Shown: positions 1 through 10,289 of the stretch, piece after piece
How the letters are laid out: every line of letters starts with the position of its first letter
Numbering within the stretch: position 1 is the first letter of the stretch
NCBI GenBank assembly: GCA_937128475.1
Contig: CAKZML010000254.1
Location: 1 to 37,977 of the forward strand
Source of the DNA: an uncultured Chromatiales bacterium
GTDB lineage: Bacteria > Pseudomonadota > Gammaproteobacteria > Steroidobacterales > BM003
Length of the DNA: 37,977 nucleotides
Reading direction: 5' to 3'
Translations under genes and position numbers: made by a program
Notes under the pieces: generated by a model
Databases searched by the model: none
Told to the model about the DNA's origin: nothing
Seen by the model: the letters and a program-made list of their open reading frames with translations, nothing else

Positions 1-2
1 CT

Positions 3-1883
3 TTAGTCTTCCAGCAAGAAGCTCCGCAGCTGCTCCGAACGGGTCGGATGGCGCAGCTTGCGCAGTGCCTTGGCCTCGATCTGTCGGATGCGCTCCCTGG
101 TGACATCGAACTGTTTGCCGACTTCCTCGAGGGTGTGGTCGGTGTTCATGTCGATGCCAAAACGCATCCGAAGAACCTTGGCTTCCCGGGGTGTCAGTCC
201 AGCCAACACGCCGTGAGTGGCCTCTTTCAGGCCTTCGCCTGTGGCGGCGTCGATGGGTGAGGCCTCATTGACGTTTTCAATGAAATCGCCCAGGTGTGAA
301 TCTTCATCATCACCAATCGGGGTTTCCATGGAAATCGGTTCCTTGGCAATCTTCAGCACCTTGCGAACCTTGTCCTCGGGCATTTCCATGCGCTCGGCCA
401 GTTCTTCGGGCTGGGGCTCACGACCCATTTCCTGAAGCATCTGCCGAGAAATGCGATTCAGCTTGTTGATGGTTTCGATCATGTGCACTGGAATACGGAT
501 GGTGCGGGCCTGGTCAGCGATGGAACGCGTGATGGCCTGCCTGATCCACCAGGTGGCGTAGGTCGAGAACTTGTAGCCGCGACGGTACTCAAACTTGTCG
601 ACAGCCTTCATCAAGCCGATGTTGCCTTCCTGAATCAGGTCCAGGAACTGCAAGCCACGGTTGGTGTATTTCTTGGCGATGGAAATCACCAGGCGAAGGT
701 TGGCTTCCACCATTTCCTTCTTGGCGCGACGTGCCTTGGCTTCGCCAATCGACATCTGCCGGTTGATTTCCTTGATTTCGTTGATCGTCAGCTGGCTATC
801 CAGCTCAATGCGGATCAGCTTTTTCTGCGCGCGAACGATGTCTTCTTTCAGCTTGGCCAGGACCGAGGAATGCTTACGCTTGGCGCGGATGTGCTTTTCC
901 ACCCACTCAAGGTTGGTCTCGTTCTTCGGGAAGCTGGCGATGAAGTCCTTGCGGGGCATACCGGCGGTACGCACGCACAACTGCATCACGGTACGTTCTT
1001 GCTCGCGAATGCTTGCCACGTAGCCGCGAAGGTTGATTATCATCAACTCAAACAGCTTCGGCGACAGCTTGAGCTGCATCAGCTCATCAATCAAAGCTTC
1101 CCGGGCCTTGCGGGTCTTTTCAGACTGGGTGCCGAGAGTTTCAATTGCCGCGGTGGATTTCTTGTACAGGCGCGCGATGGTCTTGAATCGACGCTCGACT
1201 TCCTCCGGATCGGGGCCGGTGTTTGCCGGTGTTTCATCTTCGTCGTCCGAATCATCGTCGTCATCGTCGTCATCGTCGTCGCTGTCTGATTTGCTATCGC
1301 TGCTGTTCTTCTCAGCGACCACCACCGGCGGGGGCGGGGGCGCTTCTTCCTCGTTGGGATCGATGAATCCCACGACCAGGTCGGCCAGGCGGCCTTCGCC
1401 TGCCCTGACCGGGGCATATTCGCCCAGGATCAGGTCAAATGTGGGCGGGAACAGGCCAACGGCACTCTTTACCTGGTTCAGGCCTTCCTCAATGCGCTTG
1501 GCAATGCGGATTTCGCCTTCCCGGGTCAACAACTCCACCGTGCCCATTTCGCGCATGTACATGCGCACGGGGTCGGTGGTGCGTCCGAACTCACTATCAA
1601 CCGTGGCTAGTGCCTCGGCGGCCTCTTCGGCATCGTCGTCGTCATCAGCCACCGCGTTTTCAGACAGGATCAGCGAATCCGTCTCAGGGGCTTTCTCGTA
1701 TACGGTGATGCCCATGTCATTGATCATGTTGACAATATCTTCGATCTGTTCAGGATCGACGATGTCGTTGGGCAAGTGGTCGTTTACTTCGCCATAGGTC
1801 AAATAGCCTTGCTCTTTGCCTTTGGCAATAAGAAGCTTCAGCTGGGACTGGCGGGTATTAGTGCTGGGGTTGTTCTCGCTCAA
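3..1883 (-). CDS. rpoD: RNA polymerase sigma factor RpoD (sigma-70)
   Basis: Conserved sigma70 regions ([85 protein letters not shown]-terminal [23 protein letters not shown]). Track ORF begins at 2036, but a TTG at 1881-1883 preceded by AGAGGA gives the expected N-terminus ([38 protein letters not shown]). Confidence 0.96.
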   Translation of the reverse strand: MSENNPSTNTRQSQLKLLIAKGKEQGYLTYGEVNDHLPNDIVDPEQIEDIVNMINDMGITVYEKAPETDSLILSENAVADDDDDAEEAAEALATVDSEFGRTTDPVRMYMREMGTVELLTREGEIRIAKRIEEGLNQVKSAVGLFPPTFDLILGEYAPVRAGEGRLADLVVGFIDPNEEEAPPPPPVVVAEKNSSDSKSDSDDDDDDDDDDSDDEDETPANTGPDPEEVERRFKTIARLYKKSTAAIETLGTQSEKTRKAREALIDELMQLKLSPKLFELMIINLRGYVASIREQERTVMQLCVRTAGMPRKDFIASFPKNETNLEWVEKHIRAKRKHSSVLAKLKEDIVRAQKKLIRIELDSQLTINEIKEINRQMSIGEAKARRAKKEMVEANLRLVISIAKKYTNRGLQFLDLIQEGNIGLMKAVDKFEYRRGYKFSTYATWWIRQAITRSIADQARTIRIPVHMIETINKLNRISRQMLQEMGREPQPEELAERMEMPEDKVRKVLKIAKEPISMETPIGDDEDSHLGDFIENVNEASPIDAATGEGLKEATHGVLAGLTPREAKVLRMRFGIDMNTDHTLEEVGKQFDVTRERIRQIEAKALRKLRHPTRSEQLRSFLLED

Positions 1884-1950
1884 GGTTTCAAATCCTCTGG
1901 AGCCGGACAAAACAATCAGACAGTTTAGCAAAAGATTGCATAAATTTCCA

Positions 1951-3717
1951 TCAATCGGTGACTTGAGTCGAGGTGGATCGCAGGGCCAGCAGCTCCCGTA
2001 GCTCCTGCTTTTCTGCGGGGTCCAGCCCGGTGTCACTCGATTTCTTCAACAGCCAGTCGGTGCGCTGGTCAGGTCCGGACTCTCTGACCAGTTTATCGAT
2101 GCTGTGCTTCAATTCCATCCCGGCCGCTTCCAGGTCAATGAGTAACTCTCCGCTGGCCAGTTTCCCCAGGTGCGGTGCTTCGGGCTCTTCACGCCAGCGC
2201 TCCAAAAGTCCCGCAGTGCTTATATTGGGGTTGTTTTTGCAGTCTTCAAGTAAAGAGCTCAGCAGGGAAATGCCCTTTTTTTCGACCAGCTTAAGTTGTG
2301 GTGACACTTCTATGGTTGCCGCAGCGCTGGGATAGTGCAGCGCCAGTTCAAGCGCCCGACGAACCAAATTGCTTCGCCCCAGGGTTGCCGCCTGTTGTAC
2401 CGGGGTTGCCGATTTAGCCTGGGGCCGGGTTTGTTCGAAAATCAGGCCCGACAGGCGTTCAGGGGCCATGCCCACGTGATTGGCTAATTCGTCCAGCAGC
2501 AGTTCCCGGTAAATACCCATGGGAATGCGGTTGAGCAGGGGGCGTGCAAGCTCTGCCAATTGCGCCCGCCCGTCCACGCTATCCATGGAGTCCACCTGGC
2601 TTTCCAGTTCCTGGACCAGGAACTGGGACAAGGGCAGGGCCTGGGCAAGGCGCTCCTCGAAGGCGGCGGCGCCGATGCTTTGGACCAGGGTGTCCGGATC
2701 CTCGCCCTCGGGCAGGAACATGAAACGGATTTGCCTACCTTCGCGTAACACGCTGAGGCTGTTTTCCAGGGCTCGCCAGGCGGCTCGCAGACCCGCCTTG
2801 TCACCATCGAAGCAGAACACGACCTCGTTGCACACTCGAAAAAGGCGGCGAAGATGGTCAGGCGTGGTGGCGGTTCCCAGGGTGGCAACGGCGTAGCGAA
2901 TGCCTTTCTGGGCAAGGCTGGCCACATCCATATAGCCTTCGACAACCAGCAACCTGGGGATATCCCTCAGGGCCTGGCGCGCCTCATACAGGCCATACAG
3001 TTCCTGCCCCTTGTGGAAAACAGGGGTTTCCGGGGAATTCAGATATTTTGGCTCGCCCTGGTCTAACACTCGTCCGCCGAATGCGATAACCCGGCCTCGG
3101 GAGTCCCTGATGGGGAACATGACCCTGTCCCGGAAACGGTCGTATTCGCGCCCATCGTCCTTGCGGATAATCATGCCGGACTCAAGCAGGCCGTCCCGAT
3201 CACTGCTGGATCGGCCCAGCAGGTTCAGCAAGGTGTCCCAGCCCTGGGGCGCATATCCGATATTGAAGTCCCGGGCGGTTCGCCCGTCCAGACCTCTTTG
3301 CTTCAGGTATTCCTTGGCCCGTTCACTGGTTTTCATCTGCTCCCAGTAAAAGTCCGCGGCCCGGGTCAGCAGGGTGTACAGGTCGGCGTTGCTCTTTTCG
3401 TCCTTGCCGCCTTCTTCCCGGGGAACCTCGATGCCCAGGCTTCCAGCCAGGGCCTCGATGGCATCCACGAACTCCATGTGCTCGTATTCCATGAGGAAGC
3501 CCAGGGCGGTGCCATGGGCGCCGCAACCGAAGCAGTGGAAAAACTGCTTGCCGGGACTGACGGTGAATGAGGGGGTTTTCTCGCCGTGAAAGGGGCACAG
3601 CCCTTTGAACTCCCTGCCTGCCTTTTTTAAAGGCATACGGCTGCTTATCACCTCGACAATGTCTGCCCTGGCGATCAAGTCATCAATAAAATGCTGGGGA
3701 ATTCGGCCGGCCATCAA
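1951..3717 (-). CDS. dnaG: DNA primase DnaG
   Basis: CHC2 zinc finger ([29 protein letters not shown]) and TOPRIM motif ([23 protein letters not shown]). Start could also be the second Met at 3714. Confidence 0.97.
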   Translation of the reverse strand: MMAGRIPQHFIDDLIARADIVEVISSRMPLKKAGREFKGLCPFHGEKTPSFTVSPGKQFFHCFGCGAHGTALGFLMEYEHMEFVDAIEALAGSLGIEVPREEGGKDEKSNADLYTLLTRAADFYWEQMKTSERAKEYLKQRGLDGRTARDFNIGYAPQGWDTLLNLLGRSSSDRDGLLESGMIIRKDDGREYDRFRDRVMFPIRDSRGRVIAFGGRVLDQGEPKYLNSPETPVFHKGQELYGLYEARQALRDIPRLLVVEGYMDVASLAQKGIRYAVATLGTATTPDHLRRLFRVCNEVVFCFDGDKAGLRAAWRALENSLSVLREGRQIRFMFLPEGEDPDTLVQSIGAAAFEERLAQALPLSQFLVQELESQVDSMDSVDGRAQLAELARPLLNRIPMGIYRELLLDELANHVGMAPERLSGLIFEQTRPQAKSATPVQQAATLGRSNLVRRALELALHYPSAAATIEVSPQLKLVEKKGISLLSSLLEDCKNNPNISTAGLLERWREEPEAPHLGKLASGELLIDLEAAGMELKHSIDKLVRESGPDQRTDWLLKKSSDTGLDPAEKQELRELLALRSTSTQVTD

Positions 3718-3806
3718 ACTCTCGGGTTAACCTCCCGAAAACTATAGCCCGAAATGGGCCGCCTGCAGCCAGTTTATTTGGGTCTTACGAGCAGACCCCC
3801 GGGGAT

Positions 3807-4256
3807 TTAGACTCCCAGGCTGGCTTTTACCCGGGCGCTAACGGTACTCATGTCAGCACGGCCCTGGGCGCGTGACTTCACGATTGCCATGACCTTGCCC
3901 ATGTCACGCATGGATTCGGCACCGCTTTCGCTGATTGCCTCTGCAATCAAGGCGTCAAGCGCTGCCTCGTCCAGAGGTTCGGGCATGTAGACGCTGATGA
4001 CATCGATTTCTTCCTGTTCCCGATCCGCCAGATCTTTACGACCGGCATCGGTGAACTGGCTTAGCGACTCACGCCGCTGCTTCAGCATCTTTTCCAGTAT
4101 CACCAGCACGGATTCGTCATCCACGCTGATGCGCTCGTCGACTTCTTTTTGTTTGATCGCAGCCAATACCATACGGATAGCGCCCAGGCGGCTTTTATCG
4201 CCGGCGCGCATGGCTGTTTTCATATCTTCTGTTATGCGGTCTTTTAATGACGTCAT
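3807..4256 (-). CDS. GatB/YqeY domain-containing protein
   Basis: 149 aa; SLKDRITEDMKTAMRAGDKSRLGAIRMVLAAIKQKEVDER typical of YqeY; located between rpsU and dnaG. Confidence 0.9.
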   Translation of the reverse strand: MTSLKDRITEDMKTAMRAGDKSRLGAIRMVLAAIKQKEVDERISVDDESVLVILEKMLKQRRESLSQFTDAGRKDLADREQEEIDVISVYMPEPLDEAALDALIAEAISESGAESMRDMGKVMAIVKSRAQGRADMSTVSARVKASLGV

Positions 4257-4314
4257 AGAAGAACAGCTGATCTTTCGATCAGCCGCCTAGAATCGAATCG
4301 AGAAACGACTGGAA

Positions 4315-4530
4315 TTAGTACAGGCGCTTATGCTTGGACGTTTCACGGGACAGGCGCTTGGCATGTCTTTTCACGGCAGCAGCTTTTTTACGCTTGCGTT
4401 CCTGGGTCGGCTTCTCGTAAAACTCACGACGGCGTAATTCCGTCAGAATTCCCGCCTTTTCACAGGCACGTTTGAAGCGACGCAGGGCAGCGTCAAAATA
4501 TTCATTTTCCTTAACACGAACGCTAGGCAT
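4315..4530 (-). CDS. rpsU: 30S ribosomal protein bS21
   Basis: [66 protein letters not shown] at 4528-4530 preceded by GAGGTGAGAAG. Confidence 0.97.
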   Translation of the reverse strand: MPSVRVKENEYFDAALRRFKRACEKAGILTELRRREFYEKPTQERKRKKAAAVKRHAKRLSRETSKHKRLY

Positions 4531-4608
4531 AAGCCTTCTCACCTCACAAAACGGGTTCATAAATTTGTCCGGGCGCGGCGTCCTCTTCCCGGACAGGAAA
4601 GGGCGCGT

Positions 4609-4637
4609 ATACTACCGGCAGGACTGTACAATTGCAA
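4609..4637 (-). promoter_or_regulatory. Predicted rpsU operon promoter, -10 overlapping a plus-strand -10 for tsaD
   Basis: Minus strand TTGCAA (4637-4632), 17-bp spacer, TAGTAT (4614-4609). Plus strand TATACT at 4608-4613. Confidence 0.5.
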
Positions 4638-4684
4638 AGGTTTTGGTCAGACCCGGCCTGTATTACACCCTGGGAGAGGATTTC

Positions 4685-5710
4685 TTGCGAGTATTGGGAA
4701 TAGAAACGTCTTGTGACGAGACCGGCGTGGCGGTGTACGACAGCGAAAAAGGCCTCATGGCACATGAATTGTACAGCCAGGTCCGCTTGCACGCGGATTT
4801 TGGCGGCGTAGTGCCTGAATTGGCCTCCCGTGACCATGTCAGGAAGCTTGTGCCCCTTATCAAGAGAGTGATGGATGGCTCGGGAAGCGCTCGTGAGGAC
4901 ATAGACGGGATTGCCTATACCTCCGGCCCCGGGCTGATTGGCGCCCTGATGGTGGGGTCCAGTGTGGCCACCGGCCTGGCGCGCTCCTGGGGCGTGCCCG
5001 CGCTGGGCGTGCACCATATGGAGGGACACCTGCTGGCCTCCATGCTGGAAGACCCGGCGCCACAAATGCCATTCGTGGCCCTGCTGGTCTCAGGTGGACA
5101 CAGCATGCTGGTGGAAGTGAAGGCCGTTGGCGAGTATCGGATCTTGGGGGAAACCCTGGATGATGCGGCGGGAGAGGCCTTCGACAAGACCGCGAAATTG
5201 CTGGGATTACCCTATCCCGGGGGGCCCGCGCTGGCCAAGCTGGCGGAAAGTGGCCGATCCGGCGTGTTCGTGTTTCCTCGTCCCATGCTAAACAAGCCCG
5301 GACTGGAGTTCAGCTTTAGTGGTCTGAAGACGGCGGTTGTGATTGCCACTCGTGAACTGGAGATGACCGAGCAAACCCGGGCCGACGTGGCCAGGGGGTT
5401 CCAGGATGCCGTGGTAGATACCCTGGTCGGCAAGACCGTGAAAGCCCTGAAGAAGACCGGACTGAACACCGTGGTGGTGGCCGGTGGTGTGGGTGCCAAC
5501 AGGGCGCTGCGGGAACAGCTTAAAAAGAAAGTTACCGCGATGGGCGGACAGGTTTATTACCCGCGACTGGAGTTTTGCACCGACAATGGCGCAATGATCG
5601 CCTTTGCAGGACACTTGCGTCTTGCAGCCGGCCAGGTGGACGATAACCGCATGCAGGCCAGGGCCCGCTGGCCATTGACCGAGTTGCCGCCACTGACGGC
5701 TAACCGCTAA
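4685..5710 (+). CDS. tsaD: tRNA N6-adenosine threonylcarbamoyltransferase TsaD
   Basis: [27 protein letters not shown] and SGGHSML motifs. TTG start at 4685 after GGGAGAGGA; the track start at 4472 would overlap rpsU and is not supported. Confidence 0.95.
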   Translation: MRVLGIETSCDETGVAVYDSEKGLMAHELYSQVRLHADFGGVVPELASRDHVRKLVPLIKRVMDGSGSAREDIDGIAYTSGPGLIGALMVGSSVATGLARSWGVPALGVHHMEGHLLASMLEDPAPQMPFVALLVSGGHSMLVEVKAVGEYRILGETLDDAAGEAFDKTAKLLGLPYPGGPALAKLAESGRSGVFVFPRPMLNKPGLEFSFSGLKTAVVIATRELEMTEQTRADVARGFQDAVVDTLVGKTVKALKKTGLNTVVVAGGVGANRALREQLKKKVTAMGGQVYYPRLEFCTDNGAMIAFAGHLRLAAGQVDDNRMQARARWPLTELPPLTANR

Positions 5711-5732
5711 TCACCAAAGGAGACGACGCCTT

Positions 5733-6119
5733 ATGCCTGCAACGCAGCAAGCACGAGACATTATTTTTCTCAGCGACCTGAGGGTCCAGACAGTGATCGG
5801 TATCTGGGACTGGGAGCGCGCGATCAAGCAGACGGTCGGTATCGACCTGGAAATGGCCACGGATATTCGCAAGGCTGCCGCATCGGACTCCATCGAGGAC
5901 ACCCTGGATTACAAGAGTGTCGCCAAGCGGATCATTGAATTTGTCGAGCAGTCCAGTTTTCAGCTGGTGGAAACCATGGCCGAGCAGATAGCCGGAATTA
6001 TCATGGATGAATTTGGCGTGCCCTGGGTCAAGGTGAGGCTGAGCAAGCCCGGTGCGATACGAGGCTCCAGGGAAGTCGGAATCCTGATCGAACGAACCCG
6101 GGAGAACGACGATGCCTGA
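5733..6119 (+). CDS. folB: Dihydroneopterin aldolase
   Basis: DIIFLSDLRVQTVIGIWDWERAIKQTVGIDLEM typical FolB; followed by overlapping folK. Confidence 0.92.
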   Translation: MPATQQARDIIFLSDLRVQTVIGIWDWERAIKQTVGIDLEMATDIRKAAASDSIEDTLDYKSVAKRIIEFVEQSSFQLVETMAEQIAGIIMDEFGVPWVKVRLSKPGAIRGSREVGILIERTRENDDA

Positions 6120-6594
6120 AGTCTTTGTTGGAGTCGGCAGTAATGTCGACCCCGAGATGTACTTCGTCAGGGCCATCAGGGAAATGGACAGGCGCTTCGG
6201 ATTGGTGCGTCGGTCAGCAGTGCTGCGAACCGAGGCGGTGGGCTTCGACGGGGATGCCTTTCTGAACATGGTCGTCAGTTGGCGGACCGATCTGGCACTG
6301 GATGAGCTGATGGCAGCCCTGGGGGAAATCGAGGTTCTGTGCGGCCGGAGCCGCAATGACAAGCGCTTTGGTCCCCGGACCATGGACCTGGACCTGCTGC
6401 TGTATGGCGACGAGATTCATGACACGCCGCCCCTGCCGCGCCCCGAAATTATGGAATATGGATTTGTTCTGGGCCCACTGGCGGAACTTTCTCCCATGAG
6501 AAAGCATCCAACACTGGACAAAACCTTTCAGGATTTGTGGCTGGAGAAGCGTGACGAAATGCCTGCAATGGAAACGGTTTCCATGCCATGGTGA
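6112..6594 (+). CDS. folK: 2-amino-4-hydroxy-6-hydroxymethyldihydropteridine diphosphokinase
   Basis: VFVGVGSNV, GPRTMDLDLLLYGD (HPPK signature), LPRPEIMEYGFVLGPLAEL. Confidence 0.94.
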   Translation: MPEVFVGVGSNVDPEMYFVRAIREMDRRFGLVRRSAVLRTEAVGFDGDAFLNMVVSWRTDLALDELMAALGEIEVLCGRSRNDKRFGPRTMDLDLLLYGDEIHDTPPLPRPEIMEYGFVLGPLAELSPMRKHPTLDKTFQDLWLEKRDEMPAMETVSMPW

Positions 6595-6648
6595 GACCCG
6601 AAATCGGTTAAAATAGGCACTTATAGAGATGCCTGGAGTTGGAAGCTT

Positions 6649-8007
6649 ATGAAACGCATAGTTGGCTTGATTTGTACGGTTGGTCTGTTGGCACTCGCAG
6701 GATGCGGTGGCGGCAGTTCAGGCAGCGCTGTAGGGTCCGGGGAGTGCTCTGTCGGCGGACAGAACGCGACCATCAAGGCGACCATGCAGGAATGGTATTT
6801 ATTTGATGATCAGCTCAGGGATTCTGATCCCCTGGCGTTTGATGATATCAATGTGTTTCTTGATGACATGGTCGCGGATGTGATCCCCACCGACCGTTTC
6901 AGTTACGTCTGGTCCCAGCAGGAAGAAGACGAATTTCAATCTGCTTCTTACGCAGGGATGGGATTCAGTTTTCAGGTGCTGCCGGGTAACGATGTGCGCC
7001 TGATGCAGGTATTCGGTGAGTTCCCGGACGAATTGCAGACCCCGGCCTCCACGGCAGGCTTGAAGAGAGGCCTGCGTATTACCGCCATCGACGGCGTATC
7101 CACCGACGATATTATTGCCAACCGCCCTGCCGGAACTACCGAGGTATCGGCGATATCGGATGCCTTCGGTCCCAGGGACCTCGGAGTCACGGTGCAGTTG
7201 GACTATGTGGATCCCCAGGGGGTGACCGGTTCGGCCACCATGACCAAGGAGTACATCCAGTTCTCGACGGTGGCGCTGTACGATGTGTTCAACCTCAATG
7301 GCAGGATCACCGGCTATCTGAATTTCCGGTCTTTTGCCAACCCCTCGTTTGAGGAGTTGAGGCAGGCCTTCCTGGCATTCAATGCCCAGGGCGTCACCAA
7401 CCTGGTAGTGGACGTGCGCTACAACGGTGGCGGTCTTGTCTCGGTGGCGGAATATCTTGGCAACCTGCTGATGGGTGGAGTGGTGCCCGGGAACCTGTTC
7501 TTCCAGGAGGTTTTCAACAGCCAGAATGCCGACCGTGATTTCTCGACTTACTTCAGTGCCCAGACGGATAGCCTGCCAGCCCTGGACAGGGTGGTGTTTA
7601 TCACCACCGGCGGTTCTGCCTCGGCCAGCGAAATGGTGCTCAACGGCATGATTCCCTGGGTGGAGACCGCCTCGGTTGGGTCAACCAGCTACGGCAAGCC
7701 GGTGGGGTCTTACGGGTTTACATTCTGCGACCAGGTCCTCAGGCCGGTGACCTTCAAGGTCGTCAACGGTGAGGGCACCAGCGATTATTTCGATGGCTTC
7801 ACCCCCACCTGCCCGGCTGACGATAATCCGGACTATGCCTTTGGTGATCCCGCAGAAGATTCCCTGGCTGCTGCCCTGACCTGGGTAGAGACCGGTGCCT
7901 GTCCGGTTGCCGGCAAGGGCGTTCCCGCATTGTTGAGCAAGCAGGCTCTAATGCAGGAACAAACTCGCGGTATGAACTACAAGGATGTGGTGCAGAGCTA
8001 CCAGTAG
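6649..8007 (+). CDS. Lipoprotein S41-family (C-terminal-processing-like) peptidase with PDZ domain
   Basis: Lipobox LLALAGC; PDZ-like GLKRGLRITAIDG; S41 core NLVVDVRYNGGG, TTGGSASASEMV and SYGKPVGSYGF. Confidence 0.85.
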   Translation: MKRIVGLICTVGLLALAGCGGGSSGSAVGSGECSVGGQNATIKATMQEWYLFDDQLRDSDPLAFDDINVFLDDMVADVIPTDRFSYVWSQQEEDEFQSASYAGMGFSFQVLPGNDVRLMQVFGEFPDELQTPASTAGLKRGLRITAIDGVSTDDIIANRPAGTTEVSAISDAFGPRDLGVTVQLDYVDPQGVTGSATMTKEYIQFSTVALYDVFNLNGRITGYLNFRSFANPSFEELRQAFLAFNAQGVTNLVVDVRYNGGGLVSVAEYLGNLLMGGVVPGNLFFQEVFNSQNADRDFSTYFSAQTDSLPALDRVVFITTGGSASASEMVLNGMIPWVETASVGSTSYGKPVGSYGFTFCDQVLRPVTFKVVNGEGTSDYFDGFTPTCPADDNPDYAFGDPAEDSLAAALTWVETGACPVAGKGVPALLSKQALMQEQTRGMNYKDVVQSYQ

Positions 8008-8026
8008 TTCTTGAGACTGACGATGG

Positions 8027-8054
8027 AAAGGGGTGCTTCGGCGCCCCTTTTTTT
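8027..8054 (+). terminator. Rho-independent terminator after the S41 peptidase gene
   Basis: AAGGGGTGC-TTCG-GCGCCCCTTTTTTT; ~9-bp stem, UUCG-type loop and T-run. Confidence 0.85.
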
Positions 8055-8065
8055 ATGGGTGACTT

Positions 8066-8815
8066 TTACCAGCCCAGGCTGCGTCCACCGTCCACCGCCA
8101 GGACCTGGCCGGTGATATAGGGGGCGGCAGAAATGTAGAACAACGCGGTTTGGGCGATGTCCTCGGGTGTCCCACTGCGGGCCAGGGGAATTTGCTTGAT
8201 GATTTGCGCTTGGTCTTCCGGATCCATCCGGGCTTCGGGCCAGAGTATGGCGCCGGGGGCAATGGCATTGACCCGGACCTCGGGCCCCAGTTCCTTGGCC
8301 AGGCTCAGGGTGAGCATGGACAGTCCGGCCTTGGCGATGCAGTAAACAGTGTGCTGGCCCAGGGGCCGTCGGCCATGGATATCCGCCATGTTCAGGATCA
8401 TGCCCTGGCTTTTTTTCAGTGCCGGGGCCAGGGCCTGGGCAAGAAAGAACGGCGCCTTGAGATTACTTCCCAGCAAGTCATCCCATTGCTCTTCGGTAAC
8501 CGTGCCCACCGGGGTGGGATAGAAACTGCTGGCGTTGTTAATCAGTACATCCAGTCCACCGAAGGCCTGTTCTGCCTCCCTGGCAACCCGCGCAAGGTCT
8601 TTGGTATCCAGCAGATCGGCCTGCAGCAGTGCCACAGAATCTGGTCGATCCGCTGTCAGTTCTTCCGCCAGCGCCTGTGCCTGTGCTGCGGAATTGCGAT
8701 AGTGCAGGACCAGCCTGGCCCCATTGGCGTGGAAGGTGCGCGCCATGGCGGCGCCTATCCGCTTGGCCCCGCCAGTAATAAATATGGTCTTGTTCTGTAG
8801 TGCCTGGTTAGTCAT
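8066..8815 (-). CDS. Pteridine reductase (FolM-like short-chain dehydrogenase)
   Basis: KTIFITGGAKRIGAAMARTFHANGARLVLHYRNS, NNASSFYPTPVG, YCIAKAGLSMLTLSLAKELGPEVRVNAIAPGAILWPE; ATG at 8813-8815. Confidence 0.85.
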   Translation of the reverse strand: MTNQALQNKTIFITGGAKRIGAAMARTFHANGARLVLHYRNSAAQAQALAEELTADRPDSVALLQADLLDTKDLARVAREAEQAFGGLDVLINNASSFYPTPVGTVTEEQWDDLLGSNLKAPFFLAQALAPALKKSQGMILNMADIHGRRPLGQHTVYCIAKAGLSMLTLSLAKELGPEVRVNAIAPGAILWPEARMDPEDQAQIIKQIPLARSGTPEDIAQTALFYISAAPYITGQVLAVDGGRSLGW

Positions 8816-8981
8816 TGGCCCGTCCTGGACATGGCGATTGATACTGGGCGGGGCAGTCCGAGCCTGTTGCCGACTCACCCCTGGCAACAGGATAGCAGCA
8901 TGGTCGTCCAGGATCGCGAATCTGGAATAAGCCTGTTACAGGCAGTAGAGTACCCAGCCAGTTACCAGTCGATTCAGGCCC

Positions 8982-10187
8982 ATGACCGTGCGCGACAAAT
9001 CAAGCCAGCAGAATTCGAGTCCGGATTTGCCGCCGCCGGATGGCGACGCCCTGGCCCACAGTCAAAAACTCGACGCCCATATCCGCCAGCTGATTGAGCA
9101 ATCAGGGGGGTGGATAAGTTTCGCCCGGTTCATGGAACTGGCCCTGTATGCACCGGGCCTGGGGTATTACAGCGCCGGTGCCGCGAAGTTCGGTAAAGAA
9201 GGAGACTTCGTAACTGCCCCGGAAATTTCCCCGCTGTTTTCCCGTTGTCTCGCGGGCCAGCTCTGCGAGGTCCTGGAGCAAACAGGTGGTGGCGATGTGT
9301 TGGAACTGGGAGCCGGCTCCGGGGTCATGGCTGCGGATATTCTCAGGCAAATGGACACCCGGGACTGTCTTCCCGATGAGTACCTGATCCTGGAGGTCAG
9401 TGCGGATCTGCGGCGGCGCCAGCAGGATTTCTTGTCCGAGGCTGTGCCTGAATTGGTCCAGCGGGTGCGCTGGCTGGATGCGTTGCCGGAAAATTTTGTA
9501 GGGGCGATTGTTGCCAATGAGGTGATGGACGCCTTGCCGGTGGAGCGAATTCGCGCAGCTGCTGAAGGGCTTCAGGTTCAGGGTGTCGTTGCCGCAGACG
9601 AAGGCTTCGCCTGGCAGGACAGGCCAGCAACTGATGAGTTGATCGCAGATTGGGAGGCGGTTTGTGGGGACCTTCCGCAACCGCCGGACCCGGGATTTGA
9701 ATCGGAACTGTGTCGGCAACTTGGCCCCTGGGTCGGAGCACTGGCCGGCGCGTTGCAGCGGGGCGTGATACTGCTGATCGACTATGGTTTGCCCCGGTCC
9801 CAGTACTATCACCCGGAACGCAGTGACGGAACGCTGCTTTGTCATTATCGCCACCGGGCCCACCCGGACCCTTTGCGGTTTGCGGGAATCCAGGACATCA
9901 CCGCCTGGGTGGATTTCACCCGTGCCGCGGAGGCCGCGGTGGATAATGACCTGGAGGTGATGGGCTTTTCGACCCAGGCCCATTTCCTGATGGCCGCAGG
10001 CTTGCAGCAAATCCTTGAGCAGGTGCCCGCCGGTAGCACTCAACGCAGCGTTGAGCTGGCAAGCCAGGTTAGAAAGTTGACCTTGCCAGGTGAGATGGGA
10101 GAGCGATTCAAGGTGATCGGCATGTCTCGTGATGTGGATCACTGCCTGTCAGGATTTGCCCTGCGGGACCTGACCCATACACTGTAA
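8982..10187 (+). CDS. Class I SAM-dependent methyltransferase, MidA/NDUFAF7 (DUF185) family
   Basis: GGWISFARFMELALYAPGLGYYSAGAAKFGKEGDFVTAPEISPLFSRCLA, ELGAGSGVMAADIL, IVANEVMDALPVERI, LLIDYGLPRSQYYHPERSDGTLLCHYRHRAH. Confidence 0.92.
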   Translation: MTVRDKSSQQNSSPDLPPPDGDALAHSQKLDAHIRQLIEQSGGWISFARFMELALYAPGLGYYSAGAAKFGKEGDFVTAPEISPLFSRCLAGQLCEVLEQTGGGDVLELGAGSGVMAADILRQMDTRDCLPDEYLILEVSADLRRRQQDFLSEAVPELVQRVRWLDALPENFVGAIVANEVMDALPVERIRAAAEGLQVQGVVAADEGFAWQDRPATDELIADWEAVCGDLPQPPDPGFESELCRQLGPWVGALAGALQRGVILLIDYGLPRSQYYHPERSDGTLLCHYRHRAHPDPLRFAGIQDITAWVDFTRAAEAAVDNDLEVMGFSTQAHFLMAAGLQQILEQVPAGSTQRSVELASQVRKLTLPGEMGERFKVIGMSRDVDHCLSGFALRDLTHTL

Positions 10188-10289
10188 GAACGAATTGCTG
10201 GACGTGAAGTTGGATATGCTTCGCGTCATTGAGAAGTATTTAGGGTAATCTGCGGCCAAACGCCGCGACCAGGGGAGTACCGACCGCGC

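Noticed and set aside
483-1289. 268-aa plus-strand ORF antisense to rpoD
   Set aside because: Mirrors the rpoD codon pattern in GC-biased DNA (poly-Val tail is the antisense of the Asp run); no protein family features.
4600-4640. LexA/SOS box in the rpsU promoter region, as in E. coli
   Set aside because: CTGTACAATTGC resembles only one half of CTGT-N8-ACAG; no full palindrome.
8028-8887. Longer N-terminus for the pteridine reductase and other track starts upstream of SD-supported starts (rpsU, tsaD, TolC-like, NDUFA9-like, SDR, msrB)
   Set aside because: Internal ATG/TTG codons with proper SD spacing and family-typical N-termini are better supported than the first in-frame start.
9102-10142. 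346-aa minus-strand ORF antisense to the MidA-family gene
   Set aside because: The strong family match of the plus-strand gene explains the region; the antisense frame shows no recognisable domain.
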